Source: Phoronis australis (lineage: Eukaryota > Phoronida > Phoronidae). Taken from it: 64,000 nucleotides of DNA. The notes under the pieces were generated by a model, which did not search any database, had not been told where the DNA came from, and worked only from the letters and a program-made list of their open reading frames with translations. A program made the position numbers and the translations under genes. Of the stretch, positions 12,405 to 25,611 are shown in pieces. The DNA is taken from NCBI GenBank assembly GCA_002633005.1, contig NMRA01000157.1, positions 734,607 to 798,606 of the forward strand. The letters run 5' to 3'. Every line of letters starts with the position of its first letter. Position 1 is the first letter of the stretch.

Positions 12405-12640
12405 TCTGTTGGCCCGAACCAGAGGCGATGCAGAGGCTATAGGCGCTCTGTACGCTGGAAGCTTTTCGGCAAATTATGCCTCGCACCGACTAAACCATCA
12501 AAGTCACGTTGTTATGAATACCTTTTGCGCATAGAGGAACACCTGACGAGGTTGTCGATGTGTTTAATTCCTTCCAACTCGAACAAATACTCCCATTATC
12601 AAACTTTTTCTTCGAGCACTCCCTATTTCAGTTCCCAAAA
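12405..12640. repeat. Partial second copy of the 9440-9790 repeat
   Basis: It shares the run GAAGCTTTTCGGCAAATTATGCCTC-like block, the ACCATCAA..GTCA.GTTGTTA block and CTCGAACAAATACTCCC with the element at 9440-9790, in the same order. It differs by many substitutions and lacks the second arm. Confidence 0.7.
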
Positions 12641-12788
12641 TCGTGAACTCACCATTTTTATACTGCGCACGCTCCAATTTTTACCGCGCTCGCTAGGTGA
12701 TGTGACTTCATGACCTCAGTCTTTAAATAGGCCAAAGGTGAGCCATTGCGGTCTTGTCAGTCAAATGTTCGTTTCCAAAATGCCACCA

Positions 12789-13391
12789 NNNNNNNNNNNN
12801 NNNNNNNNNNNNNNNNNNNNNNNNNNNNNNNNNNNNNNNNNNNNNNNNNNNNNNNNNNNNNNNNNNNNNNNNNNNNNNNNNNNNNNNNNNNNNNNNNNNN
12901 NNNNNNNNNNNNNNNNNNNNNNNNNNNNNNNNNNNNNNNNNNNNNNNNNNNNNNNNNNNNNNNNNNNNNNNNNNNNNNNNNNNNNNNNNNNNNNNNNNNN
13001 NNNNNNNNNNNNNNNNNNNNNNNNNNNNNNNNNNNNNNNNNNNNNNNNNNNNNNNNNNNNNNNNNNNNNNNNNNNNNNNNNNNNNNNNNNNNNNNNNNNN
13101 NNNNNNNNNNNNNNNNNNNNNNNNNNNNNNNNNNNNNNNNNNNNNNNNNNNNNNNNNNNNNNNNNNNNNNNNNNNNNNNNNNNNNNNNNNNNNNNNNNNN
13201 NNNNNNNNNNNNNNNNNNNNNNNNNNNNNNNNNNNNNNNNNNNNNNNNNNNNNNNNNNNNNNNNNNNNNNNNNNNNNNNNNNNNNNNNNNNNNNNNNNNN
13301 NNNNNNNNNNNNNNNNNNNNNNNNNNNNNNNNNNNNNNNNNNNNNNNNNNNNNNNNNNNNNNNNNNNNNNNNNNNNNNNNNNNNNNNNNNN
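12789..13391. other. Assembly gap (603 N)
   Basis: A continuous run of n. Open frames spanning it are meaningless. Confidence 1.
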
Positions 13392-13676
13392 ATATTCTTT
13401 CAAATGGCCTGTTACGATTTTTTCTCAGACTTACCGTTTTCGAGTTATTTGACTTTGAATTTCTTAAAAAAGCGCAAAATTTCATTTTTTTCGACAAATT
13501 TACGGAATTAGGCGATACCATCAGTTTAGATAGAATTTTGAACGGGCTTTCAGGAGATGTTTTCCATTTTTCGCTAGGATGTCTACTTTTCGAGTTATTT
13601 GAGATTTTCTGATAACGTTGTTCCTTTGTTGAGCGCTCTTGCTGCATTGATGTTGGTTTATCTTCTATTGAAGTAG

Positions 13677-13990
13677 ACTGTAGCCTATTTCTTATTGATT
13701 TATGACATCTAAGTTCGTCATATGAATGTTGTGATGTTGTTCATCATCGCCACCACCATCATCGTATTCGTCATCATCTCCGTCGTCGTCTTTTCCGTTA
13801 ATTTCGGCAAGTGTCGCTCAAGACTGTAGCCTTTTTCTTACTGATTTCGGACTTCTACGTTCGTCATGTGTATTTTATTATTACTTCTTTTCTTCATCCT
13901 CGCCACCATCATCGTCATATTGGTCATCTTCGTCATCATCTTTATCGTCATCTTTTTGGTTAATTTCGCCAAGTTTCGCTCGTCGGAGCG
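13677..13990. repeat. About 150-bp direct repeat x2 with CATCATCGTC microsatellite
   Basis: The block from TGTAGCCTATTTCTTATTGA to GGCAAGTGTCGCTC is repeated immediately as TGTAGCCTTTTTCTTACTGA to GCCAAGTTTCGCTC. Each copy contains irregular CATCATCGTC/TTCGTCATC repeats. Confidence 0.85.
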
Positions 13991-16960
13991 CTTTCATTTG
14001 ATAAAGTTATCAGACTTTGAGAAATGCATAATGACAATTTGGCAATATTTTTTGCGAAATAATCTTAGAATTACTGTAATTTGTTATAAACTGTACACAA
14101 TCATGTGGATGAAGAACAGTTGATTAAAAATTTTAAGAATAGAAATTGGCGAATAGGTGATTCTCTATTTCATGGTGCTGAAACCAATGCATGTTATGGC
14201 TCCAGGAATTTAGCTGAAGAGTAATGGCATTATGTTATTTTTTTAATCACCCGTAACTTATTTGCTTTACTCAAGGAAGAGTGCTTTGTCAAGTTCATTG
14301 CAAAGTTACTTACAGTTACAGGAGTGATTCAAATATATTAACATTCAGATATTCACAACATCTTACACCTGGTGTACATTGCAGCTTTTCAGACAGAATA
14401 CACTGAACAGAGGGTGTAGGTTGATGCTATGTTTATCTTATTTGCTTCCAAACATTAATGCATGTATGTTAGCTATCTGTTATGCATTACCTGAGCCTTT
14501 AACTTTATGTGGATAAGAAGAAATATCGAAAGCAGCTTTTAACATGGGTAGTCTTTTATCTTCTACTTACTAGTCTTCTAAAATGTCAAAATTGGTTACT
14601 TGCTACCGATTTTTTTAATATTCTTTGTCTTTAATTTTTCAAAATATTTTATGTGTAGTGAAACAAGGTATCGTTTAACATTTCTAACAATAGTATGTAG
14701 TTTTTGCTCTCTCATCCTAGGTATAGTTTAAGTATTTAAATAATAGCGTATAGTTATTATAGTTATTGCCGTGTTAGTCACACAAGGTATCGTTTATCTG
14801 TTTAAACAACATTGTACTGTGGTTATTGCTGGGTCATGAAGAACATTTTTAAGGTGATGCTGCTGATGTTCATCCTGTGTCATCTTCAACTTTTCTTTCA
14901 TTGTGTAACCAAAATTCCAATTCTGGTGTGGGTTCTATTGTGTAAGAATAAAACCAGCGGTTCGAAGAGAAAAGTTCTTCGGTATGATATATTTAAAAGC
15001 TACTCGTGAGATAGTATAAGGATGTAACATATAACATGCATGTGAACCTATTGGACCAATCAGAATGTGCGCCAAATATAAAACTAACCAATGGGGAAGA
15101 TAACCTTGAACTGAACAAGAGCAGTAAACAACCAAGCTAAACATATGTCAAGAGGCAACAATTAATAACTTTAAACTAAACATGTATAGTAAACACCTAA
15201 GCTAATTAACTGGTGAAAACCTGTCATAAACACATGCCAATACTGGTGTCTTGATAGATAAGATGCACTAATTTGTCAGTCATTTTGAGTCCAATGACAT
15301 GGAATATTTGAACCAATGTGAATGGAAAGCTCTTAGCAGAGGGTTTCCTGACATACTGAGCAGGAGTAAACATAAATGTGGGCCCATGTATAATATTCAT
15401 AGGATTTGGAATGAAGTCCCCATATCAATACCCTTGGTCAAAATATACATGTTCCCATTTCAGCCATAAAAATATCTCTATGTATAGCACATGTGGAAAG
15501 GGGTCATTATCAGTGATCCCAAAGACCATTTGAATATTAAAAGAAACCTTCCCTTATTTATACCAAAATGATCAAAAATGAGGCTTAAGTTTGTAAGCAT
15601 GCTGGCAAATTCACTCCACCCGTCATGTCATTGTGGGCATCTCTGTTCAAATACTACCCAGCTTCAAAGTATTCTTGTCTACTACAGTTTTATATGCCCA
15701 TAAATCCTTTCTATCAAAGTAGTGTTCAGTGGTGTTGCTGGAGCCATGATGTACAGGCATAGACAGCATTGTGTATTTTTCAAGGTCACTAGTTATTCAG
15801 AGTTGTCTTAGACATTGTTAGTCTATACTTTTGTTAAGTTTGCAGGACAAGTTGACCTCAAAGATTTTTGTTTGTCAAGTACTGCTTTGGCTATCTGATT
15901 TTGGGATAATTGACTAATCCTGTTTTGGTTGATAACTTGCTGTTATGTGGTAAAATCTCTCACCCATTGTGACACACAACTGAAGTTTTATTTTTCAATT
16001 CCATATAAAAGGTAAGCAGCACAAAATAATTATGTTTTTAAGCTCTATAATGTCGGTACCAATCGACTATGTTTTGAGAAACTGAGCATTCACAGGAATT
16101 TTAGAAACCTTTACAAAATGAAAAAAATCAAATTTTGTTATTTGTTAAATTCCAATATTAATTAGTAAGGGTTTACAGCCAATAGCTTTTTGCCAGGCTT
16201 CGTACTTTTTCTGTCTGAGCTGCTCATGTTGCTAAGTCTATGAGGTCCGAGGAGGTTTAGGATTAACACCAGGTTGTGTTGACATTGAGACAAATACCTG
16301 ATTATTAGACTCCAAGTTAGATGTCACTATTAACCATGATGCGTGTACAAGTATATGGGACCTCGAATTCTAAAGTTCGTTTGTTGACATGAAACTGGAC
16401 CACTTGGCTCTAAGTTTCATAAAATCACCATTTTCTGATTATTGTATAGTATTCGATTGAATACATTGATTGAAGGTCTGTTTTAAAATTGTTCTATAGC
16501 TAATTTTCAAAATAAGTTGATAGGAACTTAAGCCTGTTTTTGTGCATCTATAGTTGTTATGATATTTTGCTAAAACTAAAGTCAAGTTTGCTGCCCAATT
16601 TCTCACATGAAAGTGACAGAAACCTTGTTTTTGTTACCTACCGGTAATACCGTATTGTGATATTCAGAGAAATACTGAGCCGTTTCACTATTTCAGTCAC
16701 TTCTGTTGAAATGACAGGATACAAATGAATGTAATTTTTGGACCTAATTTCCAACATGTATAGGCAGTGTAATTCGAAATTATAAATTTAATGTAGATTC
16801 GAGTTTGTACTTAAAATGGAGCTTGCATTTGCATGTCGCCGTAATTCCTTATCTTTGTGAATGCTTGTTCAAATTAGTTGGAAACACAACATATAGCAAC
16901 GATGTGAATATGAAGTACGTTGAAAATTGCCAAATGTGTTTCGAAAATGATCTGCCGTAA
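13991..16960. other. Intergenic sequence, nothing recognised
   Basis: A/T-rich unique-looking DNA with no conserved coding block on either strand. Short open frames such as 14,812-15,009 lack any family resemblance. Confidence 0.5.
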
Positions 16961-16994
16961 ATTACTCAACCGTGTCCAGTAAGTATCGTGACTG

Positions 16995-17335
16995 TAGTGT
17001 TGGGGAATAACACTGACTGCAGTGTTGGGGAATAACACTGACTGCAGTGTATAACACTGACTGCAGTGTTGGGGAATAACACTGACTGTAGCGTTGGGGA
17101 ATAACACTGACTGTAGCGTTGGGGAATAACACTGACTGTAGCGTTGGGGAATAACACTGACTGTAGCGTTGGGGAATAACACTGACTGCAGCGTTGGGGA
17201 ATAACACTGACTTCAGCGTTGTGGAATAACACTGACTGTAGTGTTGGGGAATAACACTGACTGTAGCGTTGGGGAATAACACTGACTGTAGCGTTGGGGA
17301 ATAACACTAACTGTAGTGTTGGGGAATAACACTGC
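16995..17335. repeat. 25-bp minisatellite, about 13 copies
   Basis: The unit is GTTGGGGAATAACACTGACT plus GTAGC. Variants include GCAGT and one truncated copy (TGCAGTGTATAACACTGAC). The three long minus-strand open frames across it arise only because three units make 75 bp. No spacer sequences are present, so it is not CRISPR-like. Confidence 0.95.
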
Positions 17336-17399
17336 ATGATGTAGTTATGTGAGCCCCCAAGGTACGTCATTAGTGCAAAAGGTCAGAATATTTTGTTTT

Positions 17400-18430
17400 C
17401 ACATTTACAAGTTGTCAGTGAATGCAGCTGTACTTTGTTTAGTGTAGATAATGTTCACATTTATAACATTGTCATTTAGTTCCTGCTGTACATAAGCATA
17501 GTTAGGAGCATGCAAATACCTGTACCAATCTAAACTGGAACCATTTTGAGACACAGGACTGTAGAAACATTTGATATATTGAAATGCATATTTTTCCAAA
17601 TTAAAGTACATTGTGGTGTCAGTCTCATAGATTCATTCAAAGGAGGGGGGGGGGTTTGTGTTATGTAACTGTTGATGAAATATATGTTGCCCCTTTCTTA
17701 TCTCTTGTCAATATTTGCCATGTCAAAGGACAGTGCAACTGGTAGACTGACCAAAGGAAACATTGCTTTTCTAATTCCATTAAATATCATCTTAGCATTA
17801 ATGAAAACCTACTATTTTTATTAAGTAAATAAAACACTATGTTACATTCTTGTCACCCGATGATTTTAGAAATAGAGTTTTGATCATTGTATTATGCCAT
17901 AAAGACTAAGTAACCTGTTAAGTTAAGTGTTTACAACTAACCTGTGTCATCCGCTATTGGCTCCCGTAGTACATGCAAAGTTTCCCTCGGCCTGGGGAAT
18001 TTAGTGTTACAAGCCAGTGTGCAAGTATGCTTATTGCAGAATTCTTCTAACCTGTGAAAATTTCAGTGCCTCAAAGCCACATGTATATAAACCATGTTCT
18101 GATGTAAAAATATAAACTTTCTTCTCAGGCGTATTTGCTTTCCAATGCAATGTCATCATGTTATCCTGTTTTTAATAGGCCCACCCTGGACTGAACTCTC
18201 CTCTTTCCTGGAGGTAGAAAACTATGTTGCATAATTGACCTGCTTTTCAAAATGTCAGACACAACTGAGTCATTAACAAGGGCAGGCATGACCATCACTG
18301 ATAATTGCTCCATTCTGCCAACTTTTGGTGTCAGCATTGTCAAGTCATACAAGTTATAGCCTGCACTGTAATGATGGATTACATAATAATTAGGACATGA
18401 GGTAGTGAATAGTGCAGTTGCAGGTGAAGA
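17400..18430. other. Intergenic sequence, nothing recognised
   Basis: No conserved exon, RNA gene or clear mobile element was seen. A short G run lies at 17,644-17,654. Confidence 0.5.
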
Positions 18431-18431
18431 A

Positions 18432-19087
18432 ACCACAGGCACCCTTAGCTTCTGATCATCCCCAATACACTACATATAATACTACAAGTTATGACACTCG
18501 GGGCTAGAAATTCCACGGCTGCTTTGATTCAGCCGTCCATTTCAAACACAATAACTCAATAAAGTTACACAAACCATGAACAATTGTTCTTTCTTATAAT
18601 ACCATCCATGGTGTCCTGTTCCGGCGACTTCGTAAGAAATTCGCAGTCAAAGAACAAAAATGTTCCCTAAAAGTCCAAACACACTGTGACGGCTCGAGGT
18701 CAAGGACGGTACATAAATTGCTGATTTGTCGCGTAAAGTCATGATGTTGATAACGCCGTCCATCCGTAATTCATTGGTAATTTCCATACCGTCCTTGACC
18801 TCGAGCCGTCACAGTTGTGTGTTCAGACTTTTTGGAAACATTTTTGTTCTTTGACTGCGAATTCCTTACGAAGTCGCCGGAACAGGACACCATGGATGGT
18901 ATTATAAGAAAGAACAATTGTTCATGATGGTTTGTTGAACCCCTGTTTCGTGTAACTTTATTGAGTTATGTGTTTGATATGGACGGCTGAATCGAAGCAG
19001 CCGTGGAATTTCTATCTGGGAGTGTCATACCTTGTAGTATTATATGTTGTGTATTGGGGACGATCAGAAGCTGAGGACGCCTGTGGA
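18432..19087. mobile_element. Long palindrome / foldback element (arms about 295-300 bp)
   Basis: The left arm (about 18432-18725) and right arm (about 18787-19087) are inverted copies. Landmarks found in both are CTTCTGATC plus CCCCAATACAC, CACGGCTGCTT, AACAATTGTTC, CCATGGTGTCCTGTTCCGGC and GACCTCGAGCCGTCAC. The loop is about 60 bp. The right arm carries an extra piece of about 24 bp after TTCATG; otherwise substitutions are scattered. The open frame inside the right arm matches no known family. Confidence 0.9.
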
Positions 19088-19249
19088 AGAAACAGGATAA
19101 GTGCTGGGGGTTTGTGTTGCATTGCAGATAAATACCTTAGAATGGGAATAAATCACCTGGAAGTCTCCATGGGTGGTGAGGGGATTTTCAGTATTTTTTC
19201 GAGAAGTTTTCTAGATGTCTTTTGTCTATAAAGAACTGATTTTGATTAA

Positions 19250-20350
19250 AATTGAAACAATGGTGAGTTATGGCAATCCACCTACACCAGTTGATGTTCA
19301 GGCAGACTTGACTATTGCAGCATCTCCCTGTGGCCATTTTGATCTAGTATTTTTGGGAGATGAAAATACTTAAAACACTCTTGTCACATTTTGATCTTGG
19401 CTAAAGTATTTTTGGTAGACGAAAATTTCCAGATGATATCTTGTCAACCAATTCACATATTTCAATGAAACTTGACATGCTGGTATATGACGGCAAAACT
19501 TGACATGCTGGTATATGACGGCAATGTGTCAGCACCAGTCAATTTTTGGGTGGATTCAACTGTTGCAGTGGCCCCTAGTGGCCATTTTGTCCTGTTGGCC
19601 TCTCTGTATATCAAGAAACGTTTTGAATTTAGATGAAATTCTGACCTGAAAATAGGACATCACTGGGGCAGTGCATTCCACTTTCAGTATTTTTGGGAAG
19701 AGCAAGAATATCAACGAATGGACATAAATGAAAATAGAAACAGTTATTTGAGACAGCATTTCCAGTCAATTTTCAGACGAATTCAGCTGATCTCAGTTAG
19801 AGACTTTTCAGTATATTTTGGAAATATACAGTTTCCGCATGGTCACATTTCAATGAAACTTAACACAGAGGTACGTGACGACACTAGTCCAGTAGTCTTG
19901 TCTGCTCGATATCTTAAAACTCCTTGACCATATTTTTCATGAAATTTGACACAAGAGTGTGGGGCATCACTACCTTGGTGCTTGTCACATTTCAATCTGC
20001 CCTGCCCTATGGTGCCACGGCAAAGCACATTTCCAGATGATATCTAGAGAACTGATCGACAGATATCTATCAAACTTTACACACTGGTATGTGACTCATG
20101 ACGCCAGTACACACCAGAAGATTTAGGATGGATTCGACCATTTCAGCACGCCCTAGTGGCCATTTGGGTCTTGACCAGGGGCTTTTTAGTACTTGTAGAG
20201 CATTTACAGATGAAATCTAGAGAACCAGTAAAACTCGACACAGTGGTATGTGACGGTAATGTGCCTGCACCAGTCAATTTTTTTGGAATATTTGACTACT
20301 GCTGCACCCCTTAGTGGCTGTTCCATTTTGGAGATGATGGCAGCTAACAG
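19250..20350 (+). repeat. Degenerate tandem repeat region (unit about 160-250 bp)
   Basis: Recurring landmarks are CAGATGATATCTAGAGAAC-like, AACTTGACATGCTGGTATATG-like, GTGACGGCAATGTG, CACCAGTCAATTTTT, and TAGTGGCCATTTTG at roughly 19330, 19578, 20155 and 20312. A short exact duplication (AAACTTGACATGCTGGTATA) lies at 19470-19525. The region flows into the 2.06-kb direct duplication. Confidence 0.7.
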
Positions 20351-22125
20351 GTTTAAAGCCGATTCCAACAAGTGCTGTGCCTATCATTGGATCTGCCAAA
20401 CCTCACAATTTTTCTTTGTGAAGCGAAGCATACTGCACCTGCCATTTTTTTGGATGTCTTGTGCTCTGTCCCCTTGTGGCGTTTTTTTCCTTTGTTGAAA
20501 GTGTTGCCAACTGTTCATTTTTAAACTTTTTGATTTGATTTGATATTATTTTAAAAGGTGAGCTATACTTTTTTGTCTATTCTGACTAATGCAAGCACCC
20601 TGTGTGATCAAATTGTTGTCTCCTACTTGGGGAAGCTGAGGAGGCAATGTACTACACTACTGAAATAGGTATCCACTTTCATTACTCAAGTTTCATAGGT
20701 TCAAGTCCCTTTGGGTCACACTGCTAGACTCTTGTGTCGGCTTTCTAGCTTCTCAGGTCAGTTTTCTATATATTAATAAAGCATAAAAATGCTTCTAGGT
20801 GAACAGTGCATTATGGACCCAGTCAACCAGCCTACACATGTCTGGTACAAACTGTACCAGACCACCTGCAATTATTTTGAAGAAGCTGATAAGCACTGCT
20901 AGAGATATGGCTTTGTATTGCTTTTATTTATTTTGGCTTTGTTGTTTTATCTGAACTCAAGTTGTGTAATTGTTTTATAAACGCTATCGTCGCTATGTTC
21001 CTTAAATAATAATTCTGTTTGTTCCTCTTTTTTTAGTTTTATTTGTTGTGTGTTCTTCTATGAAAATGAAATAAGTAGTATACCTTCCTCAAAAACAAGA
21101 AATTATTACCGGTATTCCCTTTCATACTAACTATTCCAATACTAGAAGAACGTGGATGTAAATTACAGTGCTACCCTTTCAAACCTGGATTTCAGTTGTT
21201 AACGAAGACCAAAATTGTTGCAGTTTCGTATGTGGTTGCCACGAGATGGTGTTCCAAAAATGTTATGCAAATGTAACGTACCTTTTGGAAGTTGAAGTAT
21301 TGTACATTATATGGTTGAATAATAAGTGAAGTGAAATGTTTATGGTGGAGAAATCTTGAGTATTTATTAAACATTACATAATAGTGCAACATGTGCTGCT
21401 GGTGACAGCCACATCTAAATTAAGTCCCGATTAGACATCAACTTTTGGCCCCGTCGCAACTGACACGAAGTAAATTGACCCGTGTCAAGCGGCCATGTAC
21501 ACACACAACTCCCTAACCGTGGCAAGACGGAAATTAAAGGCTAGAGAGACTGGATCGCATATGCGCAGGTTTACAAATGATGAGAGTTGCAGAGACAAAG
21601 AACCCGTACGTAGGTCATTGCAGAAGCGCAGTAGAGATGATCCTTTCCGCCTTACTCCAGTTTTGCGTTTAGACTTATAATTGACACGGCGCAAGATGTT
21701 CGGGCGCAAATTACTCTACCTCACAAACGGGTGGCAAAAATTTGTCACCGCGGTGTCAATTTGCGCCGTGTCAGTCCGTTTACACATTGGAACAACTTGT
21801 TCCATGTCAGCTGATCCGTGTCAACTTTGTAAGCGTAAACGGCACTTCAGCTGCTCATACCACATGGTTGCATTGACAGTCCACTTTGAAATCCACATGA
21901 TTACTCTGGTGTTGTCTTGTGCTCTTAATTAACTTTGTTCTAAGACTGAAGTTAATCGTTTGAATTAACTCGACGTTTGCCAAAATATCGATGAGTTGAA
22001 CTTGATATCAAAGGTCCTATAGGCAGGAGAGGACAATGCTGAGCTATCTATGCTTTTTGTTGTTGAAGTTATGTTTTATCTTGTCCTTCAATCAGGTGAT
22101 GAATAGGGTATAAATACTGGCAAGT
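20054..22125. repeat. 2.06-kb direct duplication, copy 1
   Basis: It is nearly identical to 22127-24172, with scattered substitutions and small indels (for example TGGTATGTGAC present here, absent there). The copies meet at a single n (22126). Each contains a block with the open frame at about 21,495-21,680, which resembles no known protein. Confidence 0.95.
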
Positions 22126-22126
22126 N

Positions 22127-24172
22127 GATTGACAGATTTCTATCAAACTTTACACACTCATGACGCCAGTGCACACCAGAAGATTTAGGATGGATTCGAC
22201 CATTTCAGCACGCCCTTGTGGCCATTTGGGTCTTGACCAGGGGCTTTTTAGTATTTGTAGAGCATTTACAGATGAAGTCTAGAGAACCAGTAAACTCGAC
22301 ACAGTGGTATGTGACGGTAATGTGCCTGCACCAGTCAATTTTTTTGGAATATTTGACTACTGCTGCGCACCTTAGTGGATGTTCCATTTTGGAGATGATG
22401 GCAGCTGACAGGTTTTGAGCCAATTCCAACAAGTGCTGTGCCTATCATTGTATCTGCCAAACCTCACAATTTTTCTTTGTGAAGCGAAGCATACTGCACC
22501 TGCCATTTTTTTGGATGTCTAGTGCTCTGTCCCCTTGTGGCGTTTTTTTCCTTTGTTGAAAGTGTTGCCAACTGTTCATTTTTAAACTTTTTGATTTGAT
22601 TTGATATTATTTTAAAAGGTGAGCTATACTTTTTGTCTATTCTGACTAATGCAAGCACCCTGTGTGATCAAATTGTTGTCTACTACTTGGGGAAGCTGAG
22701 GAGGCAATGTGGCCTACTGAAATAGGTATCCACTTTCATTACTCAAGTTTCATAGGTTCAAGTCCCTTTGGGTCACACTGCTAGACTCTTGTGTCAGCTT
22801 TCTAGCTTCTCAGGTCAGTTTCTATATATTAACAAAGCATAAAAATGCTTCTAGGTGAACAGTGCATTATGGACCCACCCAGTCAACCAGCCTACACATG
22901 TCTGGTACAAACTGTACCAGACCACCTGCAATTATTTTGAAGAAGCTGATAAGCACTGCTAGAGATATGGCTTTGTATTGCTTTTATTTATTTTGGCTTT
23001 GTTGTGTTATCTGAACTCAAGTTGTGTAATTGTTTTATAAACACTATGTTCCTTAAATAATAGTTCTGTTTGTTCCTCTTTTTTAGTTTTATTTGTTATG
23101 TGTTCTTCTATGAAAATGAAATAAGTAGCATACCTTCCTCAAAAACAAGAAATTATTACCGGTAGGCCCTTTCATACTAACTATTCCAATACTAGAAGAA
23201 CGTGGATGTAAACTACAGTGTTACCCTTTTAAAACTGGATTTCAGTAGTTAACGAAGACCAAAATTGTTGCAGTTTCGTATGTGGTTGCCACGAGATGGT
23301 GTTCCAAAAATGTTATGCAAATGTAACGTACCTTTTGGAAGTTGAAGTATTGTACATTATATGGTTGAATAATAAGTGAAGTGAAATGTTTATGGTGGAG
23401 AAATCTTGAGTATTTATTAAACATTACATAATAGTGCAACATGTGCTGCTGGTGACAGCCACATCTAAATTAAGTCCCGATTAGACATCAACTTTTGGCC
23501 CCGTTGCAACTGACACGAAGCAAATTGACCCGTGTCAAGTGGCCGTTTACACACACAACTCACTAACCGTGGCAAGACGGAAATTAAAGGCTAGAGAGAC
23601 TGGATCGCATATGCGCAGGTTTACATATGATGAGAGTTGCAGAGACAAAGAACCCGTACGTAGGTCATTGCACAAGCGCAGTAGAGATGATCCTTTCCGC
23701 CTTACTCCAGGTTCGCGTTTAGACTTATAATTGACATGGCGCAAGATGTTCGGGCGCAAATTACTCTACCTCACAAACGGGTGGCAAAAATTTGTCACCG
23801 CGGTGTCAATTTGCGCCGTGTCAGTCCGTTTACACACTGGAACAACTTGTTCCGTGTCAACTGATCCGTGCCAACTTTGTAAGTGTAAACCGCACTTCAG
23901 CTGTTCATACCACATGGTTGCATTGACAGTCCACTTTGAAATCCACATGATTACTCTGGTGTTGTCTTGTGCTCTTAACTTTGTTCTAAGACTGAAGTTA
24001 ATCGTTTGAATTAACCCGACATTTGCCAAAATATCGATGAGTTGAACTTGATATCAAAGGTCCTATAGGCAGGAGAGGACAATGCTGAGCTATCTATGCT
24101 TTTTGTTGTTGAAGTTATATTTTATCTTGTCCCACAATCAGGTGATGAATAGGGTATAAATACTGGAAAGTC
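22127..24172. repeat. 2.06-kb direct duplication, copy 2
   Basis: Second copy of 20054-22125, starting just after the n at 22126. The end of copy 1 (AATAGGGTATAAATACTGG) recurs near 24,150 and continues into unique DNA. This is the pattern expected of two alleles laid end to end. Confidence 0.95.
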
Positions 24173-25485
24173 TGAACTGCACTGATAAAATGATACTATC
24201 ATTGTGTCATGTATTCCAGGTGGCTATAAAATGTGTGCACTGACAGATGCTGTGATTGTGTTATATAGTCTCACTGTCTGTAGAACTTGTGCAATAACCT
24301 TAGAGAAAGGTTAAATGTAGCTTTACATGTTAGAAATTGTTGTCACTAAGGAACAGTTTTACTGGTTTCATCTATGGAATGAAATTTGGAAATACAACAT
24401 TGTTTTCCAGTTTTGACAAGTCCACATTTCTGTTACCTTTTTCTGTGACTTGTGACTATATCACCCACTTAGGATTTCAAAGACTGTTTACTTTCTAACT
24501 TACCTCAAAGTGTTTAAGCAAATAAACTTGTATTCAGAAGAGTCCTTAATGCAATACCTTTTCTCCAATTACTTGTAACTATTCTATTCTTCTCAATTTT
24601 TGGTGTGAGAATTTACATTTGTCTCATGAATTTGGTCAGTTCTAAATGAAATGAGGAAACCGCACAGAAAATTAGTCACGAGTCACAGTCATTTCTATTC
24701 CTGAATAGAAAAACAAAAGTGAAAACGGGTTATGCACACATTCATTGTTATGTTTTCTCATATTTTTTATTGTGAGGATAATTTTAAGACTTTGCCCCCC
24801 TCCAGTGTCATTGTTATATAAAATTTCATTGATGCACTGTGATTGCCTCTGGACCAACAGCTGCATGGAAATTGTGTCACAATCAGGCCTTAGTTTTTCT
24901 TGAATTTCACAGGGCGTCCAATGTGACCAAAACAACAGTGTTAGTGCAGGGTCCAGCAAATGTGTGTTATGATAATTCCAATCCCAACTGTAGAGTTCTG
25001 TGTTTTGTTTGTAGTTAACCTTTCACTATTTTACTAATCATGACTTAATGGGTAATGGTCGGATATAACGTTTCCACATTTTGGGAGCCAGTTTTCTCCT
25101 CTCAATAATGAGCATCAAACTGGTTCTCAATATGTGGCCGCTTAATGTGTACATTGTATTGCAGAGGAAATCACACATTTTCAAATGCCCCACTCCCTCA
25201 AAAATCGAATGTAAAAGGATAGGAAATATGTTACAATTGAACAAACTGAGCCATAGATTTGAGGACATCTAGGCCATGGTCACATTTTTCTGGAAAGATC
25301 CGTGATTGTTATGTATTGTTTCTCAGATCACGTGACATTGTAATAATTTGGAAATTATTATTTTTAGAGTACCATTTCTGCTTCAGTTGGATTATTTAAT
25401 CAAACTTTTTATTACATCTTCTATGTACTGACTTCACAGATTTGTGCTGCTGTTTATTGCTGATTGTTACACTGTTTTGTTTTAG
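24173..25485. other. Upstream region or intron 1 of the RAB32-like gene
   Basis: The start codon exon of the RAB gene was not found. Only a short N-terminal extension is expected upstream of 25486. A repeat at 25046-25140 (GGTCGGATATAACGT...) is related to the palindrome at 26803-26918. Otherwise nothing was recognised. Confidence 0.45.
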
Positions 25486-25611
25486 GCATCTGCTGTTGAG
25501 AAACGCGAGCATTTATATAAAATTTTAGTGATTGGTGAGCTTGGTACAGGAAAGACAAGTATCATTAAGAGATATGTGCATCAGTTCTTCTCACAACATT
25601 ACAGAGCAACT
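25486..25611 (+). CDS. RAB32: RAB32-like exon with P-loop
   Basis: The exon encodes 42 codons, with acceptor gttttag and donor gtaagt. It contains KREHLYKILVIGELGTGKTS, then RYVHQFFSQHYRAT. The human P-loop has Val where this has Thr (GELGTGKTS), a tolerated position in small GTPases. The exon is phase 0 at both ends, so an upstream coding exon must supply the Met. Confidence 0.95.

Noticed and set aside
12723-13647. Several open frames of 220-300 codons
   Set aside because: They consist almost entirely of the N gap; the real flanks are short and show no family signal.
16874-17370. Repeat protein with SVIPQRYSQCYSPTLQ units, or a CRISPR-like array
   Set aside because: It is a 25-bp minisatellite with direct abutting units and no spacers; the three frames are equally open.
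21495-21930. Small proteins repeated at 23,539-24,009
   Set aside because: Their duplication is due to the 2.06-kb direct repeat, frames are open on both strands, and there is no family resemblance.
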